A DNA stretch of 64,000 bases. Origin: Zingiber officinale (lineage: Eukaryota > Streptophyta > Magnoliopsida > Zingiberales > Zingiberaceae). Positions within the stretch are counted from its first letter, which is position 1; each line of letters starts with the position of its first letter. The notes under the pieces were generated by a model. It was not told the DNA's origin. It ran no database searches and worked only from the letters and a program-made list of their open reading frames with translations. The stretch covers positions 9,062,894 to 9,126,893 of the forward strand of contig NC_056002.1 in NCBI RefSeq assembly GCF_018446385.1, given 5' to 3'. Shown one piece after another: positions 57,011 to 64,000 of the stretch. Both the position numbers and the translations under genes were made by a program.

Positions 57011-59992
57011 TGTCACGCCCCAGAGGAGTCCCTGTCCGAGAAAATTTCGGCAGCATCTCCCCTGTACGGTGGACAATATGAAACTTTCTACAAGCACTAA
57101 ATACCTCAGCCACATGCGGCTGGAATAATAACAACAAAATAAACCATCACCACGCAGTTTATATAAGTAAACAGAAAGATAATACCCTGACTCGAAATCC
57201 ACCCTACTCCACTACACTCGTAAAGCTCAAATCCGACGAACTCACCTCTTCTGCTGTCCAGGCAGGCATGTAGTAGAATAAAATCCAAATCATACCAAAA
57301 ATCCATCAACATCTCAAAATCCATACAAAGTCCAAGTATCCAAACAAACCAAGTCTATAACATAGTCAAAAAGAAAACAAACAAAACCAGTAGATCCATA
57401 AGTCTTCGGGTCTTCAGGGGACCAGCAACTAGAACTCTCTCCTGACAGCATCATCCTGAAATATAACAACAATGGAGGCGGGGTGAGTCCAACACTCAGC
57501 AGGTACAATTGATATGCAAAATAAAGAAACAACACCTAGCACTAATCATGCGTACAGTCTCCTGATAAGAAAGATAAAAATGCATCTGAAGTAAACAGGA
57601 GAATGCTGTACTAACCAGGTCCTGAGTATAAGGTCAAACAGTCCGAGTGGTATAGGAATCCTGTATGCATGTCAAACATAGGTATCCAAACAATATGCAG
57701 CATACACAAACACAAGCAATAAATGCATCATGCATATGATGCCAATGATGCGTCCTGGTCACCCCTGACGCCAGTCGATCATCTCATACAAAAGTGAGGC
57801 CGAGTGGGTAGGGCTGTGACAACCGTGCACTCTGTCGTCACTACTCCTGATGAGTGACCGAGTGGACGGGATGCTGTCGGAGTACACCTATCCTCCTACC
57901 CCAAATCATAAATGGGGGAGCGCAATGCTCTCATCTCCCGGTACTCAAAGACGGGGAGGAATCCCTGCCGGATAACACGTTGTGTCACACTACCCATGAG
58001 CGGACCAACGGTGCCTAACAGAGTCCCTGCTGCAACACACTCAGCCTGAATCGACCACTAACCCATGAGTGGTGGTGTGTGCAGATCCATGTAACTGGCG
58101 ATGTGCTCAACAATAATGGAGCGGACTATCGCACAGCATGCAATCATGCAAATGGTGCATGGCACTAACCACAAGAATATCCTGACCTAATCCACATATA
58201 TATAAAAATGCATCATAGGTCAACGAATCCAAAACAATCCAAAGGTATACAGAAGGTATAAAACCTAGGTCCTGAACATGGTCAAGCATGGCATATCACT
58301 ACCCCTATAAGCATGTATAAACAGGTAAAATATACCCGAGATGCAAAACCAATCAATCAATCAAGCATGTAAGATTTGGGTAGTGATTAACCGAAACAGA
58401 TAAGAAACACAATTAATGCAACATGTTAATTTAATTACTAAGCATATCAAATGACATAAGTCAAAAGTACCCGCCTCCAATAAGAAAAGTCCAATCTGGT
58501 ACGAACACGACGTCGAGATACTCGTCTCGCGTCAAGGTCCTGTAATACCAATACACAGATATTTTATTTAGCTAAAAATTCAAATGAATTGCTAAATAAA
58601 ATTCCCAATACAACTTAGGACAAAACCCTAAGTCATAATCATTACCCTACCTAATTAAACACATAAAATTTAGTTACTCAACCTGTATCAAATAACTAAA
58701 TCAAACTCTTAACTCAATTAAGAAAACCCTAATTATTAATCAACCTACTACAGCATGCATAATCATCTAAAATAATCAAATCCAGTCATGATCTACATCC
58801 AAGATCAAATCCTACATTAAACTAATCAATCACACTAATCATGTATCAACTAGTGATATACTAATCATCTAGAAATCCATATCATCTCCAATTCTACACA
58901 TCTCTAATTCATCAATAATACAAACCAACTACCTTACTTCTTACCTTAATCCACGGCCCAATATCGTTGCTGCCGGAAAGGAAACGCTGCCGGAATCTAC
59001 TTCTCGGCTCTTATCGAAAAATGTTGTCCACCAAACCAAATATCCCTAAGTTAGCAGCAAATCCTAGATCAATCACAACAAATCAAATTTAGTTACGATT
59101 TACCCTAATCAACAATAACATAAACATAATCCACAATCCAACTCATACCAAATTCAACCCAACTTCGATCAGGGTATTGCTGTCGAGGAACCAATGGCTG
59201 CTAAATTCGAAGCCTCAGCAGTGTTCCACTGTCGGACAATTTGCCTTTCCCGGAGATGGAAAAACCTCGCTGTGGGAAAAAGGCAGTGGCGTCGGGTGGT
59301 GGATCTGTGGTCACCGAGTGCTGGTCTCGGATTGCTCTATCAGAGATCAGTGTGGCAAAGCCCTTACCAGCGTAGGAAACAGAGGCTAGGCAAGCTTGGA
59401 CACACGGTGCCGGAAAGATCAGTGAAAGGGGCAACTGCCGAACAGAACTCAACAAATTGGACTGGTGGCGCCGAGGAGATGGGTGTCGTCGGAAACCCTA
59501 GATCGGGAAATACCTTAGGGAAACCACCAGTGTGTCCCCGTCGCCGGCTCGGGTGCTCGATGCTAAGTTCCCTGTGGCTGGCGGCACTTGGCAGAGGCGA
59601 AGAGAGCGACCGTCGGCACTAAGACAGAGAGGAACAGGAGGTTCCTCGGCGGCAGAGGAGAGGGAAGAAGAGGAGAAGATCGTGTTCGGGAGAGGAAACC
59701 GGCGCGAGGAAGAAGGAGAAAAAGAACGGCGGAGAAGGAGGTTAGGGATTCTGTGTCGCGAGTGGGTGGGGGGGGGGGAATCGGGAAGAGAATGAAAATA
59801 AAGAGAAAAAGAAAAAGGAAAAGAAATAAAACTTTTCCTCGCTTAAATGGGGTAGCCTAAACAGGCTTTTCCCCGGGCTCTGTTTTCATCCTCGTTAACT
59901 CGTCCATACGAGCTCCGAAAAATTCCCGAAAAATTTCCAAAAATTCCGGAAAATTCGCTTATTAATATTTGCTTATTTTCCGGTATTTTACA
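57011..59992 (-). repeat. LTR of the Tekay/Del-like element (2.98 kb)
   Basis: On the minus strand it starts TGTAAAATACCGG (59992) just after the purine tract and ends ...GCGTGACA (57011). Its first kilobase in element orientation (about 59000-59850) is GC-rich with CT-rich leader-like sequence and short chance frames. The left end is inferred from the TG...CA rule. Confidence 0.7.
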
Positions 59993-62330
59993 TTCTCCCC
60001 CACTAATAAAAATTTTGTCCCCAAATTTCGTTATCTACCATCAGCTAGTACTAACAACAGATATATAGTATAAATGCTGAACGGTAAATAAACCACATAC
60101 CTCAAGTGAAAAGATGGGGATATCGAGCTCGGATCGTATCCTCGAGCTCCCAAGTAGCCTCCTTATCCGAATGATGCTGTCATCCGACTTTAACCAGCCG
60201 GATAGTCTTGTTCCGCAACTGACGCTCCTTCCGGTCCAAAATCCCTACCGGAATCTCCTCATATGTGATGTCAGGCTGAACTAGAACTGGAATATCTGCC
60301 AGCACATGTGTCGGATCAGGCACATATCTCCTCAGCACGGATACATGAAACACATCGTGCACACCTGATAGGGACAGTGGTAGTGCCAATCTGTAAGCTA
60401 CCGCTCCGATTCTCTCTAATATCTCGAAAGGACCAATATACCGCGGAGCTAACTTACCCCTGAGGCCAAATCTCTTCACCCCTTTCGTGGGTGAAACTCG
60501 TAGAAATACATGGTCGCCAACAGAGAACTCTAGTGGTCTACGTCTCCGATCTGCATAACTCTTCTGGCGGTCCTGTGCCTCTAACATCCTCCGTCTGATA
60601 GTACGGACTAACTCTGCGTCCTGCTGAACTCTATGAGGTCCCAACAACTGAGCCTCTCCAACCTCATCCCAAAGGACGGGTGTCCGACAAGGTCTACCAT
60701 ACAACGCCTCAAACGGTGCCATCTGGATAGCCGAATGGAAGCTGTTGTTGTAAGCAAACTCTACTAACGGCAGATGGTCCTCCCAACTGCCTCCAAAATC
60801 CATAACACATGATCTCAGCAAGTCCTCAAGAGTCTGAATAGTCCGCTCTGACTGTCCATCTGTCTGTGGATGGAAAGCTGTACTGAAACGGAGCTGTGTG
60901 CCCAAGGCCTGCTGCAGACTCTGCCAGAAACGAGACGTGAACCGTGGATCTCTATCCGAAATGATACTCAATGGAACACCATGTAGTCTGATAATCTCTC
61001 GGCAATACAAATCTGCCAATCGATCCAGGGAATCAGTCCTCCGAATCGCTAAGAAGTGCGCTGATTTGGTTAATCGATCAACGATTACCCAAATCGCGTC
61101 ATGGCCTCGTCGTGTCCTAGGCAACCCTACCACAAAGTCCATGGTAATATGATCCCACTTCCACTCAGGAATAGGAATCCGCTGAAGTAATCCTGCAGGT
61201 CTCTGGTGCTCAGCCTTCACCTGCTGACAGACAAGACATCTAGCTACGAAATCCGCGATGTCTTTCTTCATGCCGTTTCACCAGTAGGAACGTCTCAAGT
61301 CTCGATAAATACGGGTCCCACCTGGATGAATCGCAAATCGAGAGCAATGAGCCTCCTGAAGTAGCTCCTGTAGGACCGGAGGAGACTGAGGTACGCATAA
61401 TCTGCCTCGGTAGTGTATAACACCCTCCTCGTCTCGTGTGAACTCGGTCTGTTGCCCGGAAGCTATCTGGCTGCAAATAAATTGCAAATACTGATCAGCA
61501 GCCTAGGGCTCTCGTATCCTCGTCCTGATCAACGACTGAGCACCCATGGTAACCAGAGTACCCTAATCTGTCTGTCCTTACCCCTCAAGGCCCAAATCGG
61601 AGGAGCCTTAAATTAAGTCTGTGACCACAACTCGGTGGCAAGCTAAAGTCCCTCCGGACTTCCTGTTAAGCGCATCGACAACCACATTAGCTCTCCCCGG
61701 TGATAGCTAATGGTACAATCATAATCCTTCAAGAACTCCATCCATCTTCTCCGTCGGAGATTAAGTTCCTTCCAAGTAAACAGATATTTGAGACTCTTAT
61801 GGTCAGTGAGAATCTCAAATGTAACGCCATATAAATAATACCGCCAAATCTTCATGGCAAAAATAATGACGACTTGCTCCAGATCATGTACAGGGTAGTT
61901 CTTCTCATGTTCCTTCAATCGACGAGAAGGATAGGAGACTACCATATCGTGCTGCATCAGAACAGCGCTCAAACCCTAAATAGATGCGTCGGTGCAGAGG
62001 ACATATCCGTCCTCTCCAGAAGATAAAACCAAAAATCGGAGCCGACACTAGTCTCCGCTTCAACTCCTAGAAGTTGGTCTTGTCATCCTTAGTCCAAGTG
62101 AACTTCACGCCTTTCCAGGTCAGACGTGTCAGTGACATGGCTATCCAAGAGAAACCCTCAACGTATCTCCGGAAATATCGAGCCAAACAAAGGAAGTTGC
62201 GAGCCTCTTCTATAGACTCCGTCTACTTCCAAACGGTAACAACCTCAATCACCTGTGAAACCACGGTATACTCCTACTGGTGACCGTGTGTCTCAAACAT
62301 CTCACAGAAGACAACCAAAATACGTACTAC
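57011..62330 (-). mobile_element. Ty3/gypsy chromovirus (Tekay/Del-like), 3' half
   Basis: Minus-strand element. Its 3' LTR is at 57011-59992, preceded in element orientation by the purine tract (59993-60004), a chromodomain (about 60105-60270), integrase (about 60270-61490), RNase H (about 61640-61975) and the end of reverse transcriptase (to about 62330). The integrase catalytic core and the GPF-type module are clear. The rest of pol, gag and the 5' LTR are not in the window. A handful of breaks are seen; broken, moderately old. The chromodomain is the part that in this lineage can guide insertion to chromatin. Confidence 0.85.
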
Positions 62331-62635
62331 TAATCTTTACATCTAGACGTTTCAGTCGAAACATCTCTAGAACTATGCAAAGATAGTGTACGTGATACAC
62401 CTCATATCAGGAATAAAACATCACATCATCAATAACGATAACGAATTCTGATCCAATATCCTAGGGATACCCAAATCATCTAGTCCATGAAAACATCTAA
62501 GGCTCCGTAAGCCCTAATGGTAAAACCAATACACATAATATCCGTATCACAGACATTCCCAATCCATAAGATCCTCGACAATAAATCTGAAATATGATCA
62601 CCAACGATATAAAACATCTAAGCATATATCCTCCA

Positions 62636-62830
62636 GTGTGAGAGCAACGCTCCATCACAGAAAATACCACATATGTGGGAGCAACGCTCTACCACAAGAA
62701 ATCCTCATTATGTGGGAGTAACACTCCACTACAAATAATCTGAAATATGTATCGCAATAAATATAGGGGCAATGCTTCGCTACAAGCAATCCGTAATATG
62801 TGGGAGCAACTCTCCACCACAAAAAAAATA
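62636..62830. repeat. 37-38-bp minisatellite, five units
   Basis: TGTGGGAGCAACGCTC(T/C)ACCACA-type units start at about 62636, 62674, 62711, 62764 and 62799. Each contains a small inverted pair, GTGGGAG against CTCCAC. Confidence 0.8.
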
Positions 62831-63180
62831 CATAAGTACCCCAAGGAACCTAACTATCCAGCTAGAGAATGTACAAGATCTCTCTACCACAAATCACTGT
62901 GATTAGCCTAGGCTATAACAACCTAGTAAACTAATCAAATCCATCATCAACTCTATCAGCATCCTAGTGGGTCATCCACTGATAGGAGAATTAGTTGATG
63001 AGTTAATCCAACAAATGATATAATGTAGACACTCTACATCCTGCATTCAACATAAGTAAAATCATGCTGCTACCAACAATACACCTGACACACTTGCTCA
63101 CACAACATATGTGTGATCGACATAATCCTCTCATTTGTACACACCAAACACACTCATAGTACAGGTATAAATCAATATGA

Positions 63181-63542
63181 TACCTCCAACAATACCCACC
63201 GAACCCATGTGTATATATCAACATAGGTATAATCGACATTACACCTCAAACAACCTCACATGGCATATATACACCTATGCCAAGAGTATAATCAACGTAA
63301 TACTTCCAACAAAACCTAATAGACACAAGTGCATCCACAAATCAAATATAATCAATAAAATACCTCGAATATTACACCGAACACATCTGCACATATCACA
63401 ACTCACATTAAAACAATAAGATACATCCAATAAAACACTCAAACATATGTGCATATTTCACAACATAGTTTTTAATTGACAAATACCTCCAATAAACAAT
63501 CAGACATGTATGTCTAACCACTCGGGTATAATCTACTAGAAA
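63181..63542. repeat. About 60-bp minisatellite, six units
   Basis: TACCTCCAACAA-type starts at 63181, 63240, 63301, 63361, 63422 and 63484, each followed by ACACATGTGCATATATC-like sequence and GTATAATCAACAT. More degenerate units extend left to about 63040. Confidence 0.8.
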
Positions 63543-64000
63543 CCCACAAAAATCATATGTATAAATGTGTACGACCCAAAAGACAAAGTCCGAATTCAAG
63601 AGCATCAAGACACTCTCATTTTTATCCTCAAAAATATCAGCCCATATAATATCAGATGAATCAGTTTCTACTCCCCATGAGAGCAAGTTAACATTCAAAA
63701 CATCAAATCACTATTTATCAACATAGTCCAATATCAGAGGAAGTAAACATCAATTTTATCATCCTGTTAACTAACCACAACTAACCAGATTTATTAAAAT
63801 CTCATAGGCACTCTAAACCATAAACTCTCTAGCACCCAATTTATAATCTGATCACCAACTATAAACATCAAACCTGTGAATATCATACATGACACTCACT
63901 ATGTCACCATCAACAACAACCCAAATAATAGATCATCAAAATAGTCATCCACATAATATTTACTCTCATAATTCATTAAAAATCAACACATCACAATATC

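Larger units (their letters stand above)
62331..64000. other. AT-rich tail with two minisatellites
   Basis: No coding frame is recognised beyond the reverse transcriptase fragment. Two tandem arrays lie inside (62636-62830 and 63181-63542). It may be an expanded part of the same or another element. Confidence 0.5.

Noticed and set aside
59177-59860. Cluster of short frames in GC-rich DNA near 59.2-59.9 kb
   Set aside because: It lies within the leader-like part of the Tekay/Del-type LTR; no known domain.

Overview
This window looks like nuclear DNA from a flowering plant, very probably a monocot. The evidence is dense nested LTR retrotransposons, MITEs, a BAHD acyltransferase and an intronless ERF gene with strongly GC-rich coding exons, and a snoRNA cluster driven by site II and telo-box promoter elements. 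A gingers-and-bananas type genome is plausible but cannot be proved from sequence alone. Well over two thirds of the window is mobile-element sequence. Only three host protein-coding loci (one truncated) and one host ncRNA locus can be supported.

Layout. 1-23660 is a nest of LTR retrotransposons five layers deep: a Ty3/gypsy element (minus, 5' LTR at 22797-23660) holds a Ty1/copia element (minus, 6399-20448). That copia element holds a gag-only element (plus, 7221-14473) and an 'A-family' LTR (ending at 6398). The A LTR holds a SIRE-like copia element (plus, ending at 5527), which in turn holds an A-family solo LTR (731-2035). 23661-31699 is the main host island: a BAHD feruloyl transferase gene of the ASFT/HHT1 type (24525-25968, three exons), an old LTR remnant, a 5'-truncated SAUR gene (28550-28916, minus) and an intronless AP2/ERF gene of the RAP2.4/DREB A-6 type (29458-30183, minus).

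31700-41324 is a head-to-tail array of a gag-only copia-like element: four LTRs and three internal regions at about 2.9 kb period, bounded by a single 5-bp target duplication (ATTAT). 42346-43033 is a host snoRNA locus with site II and telo-box promoter motifs and at least two well-supported C/D box snoRNAs, whose guides match 25S and 18S rRNA, plus one orphan candidate. 44239-51690 is AT-rich intergenic DNA with several MITEs (two hAT-like, one Tourist-like, one outer MITE with about 40-bp inverted ends), an old gypsy-type LTR and two related foldback repeats.

51720-56560 is a degraded SIRE-like element with gag and an extra ORF but no recognisable pol. 56590-56890 is a CACTA (TNP2) transposase fragment, 57011-62330 is the 3' half of a Tekay/Del-like gypsy chromovirus on the minus strand, and 62331-64000 is AT-rich DNA with two minisatellites.

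The genes do not form a pathway. ASFT-type enzymes make aliphatic suberin ferulates, SAUR and ERF are signalling and regulatory families, and the snoRNA locus serves ribosome biogenesis. The most notable structures are the tandem gag-only array, the snoRNA cluster and the LTRs built around arrays of short palindromes.
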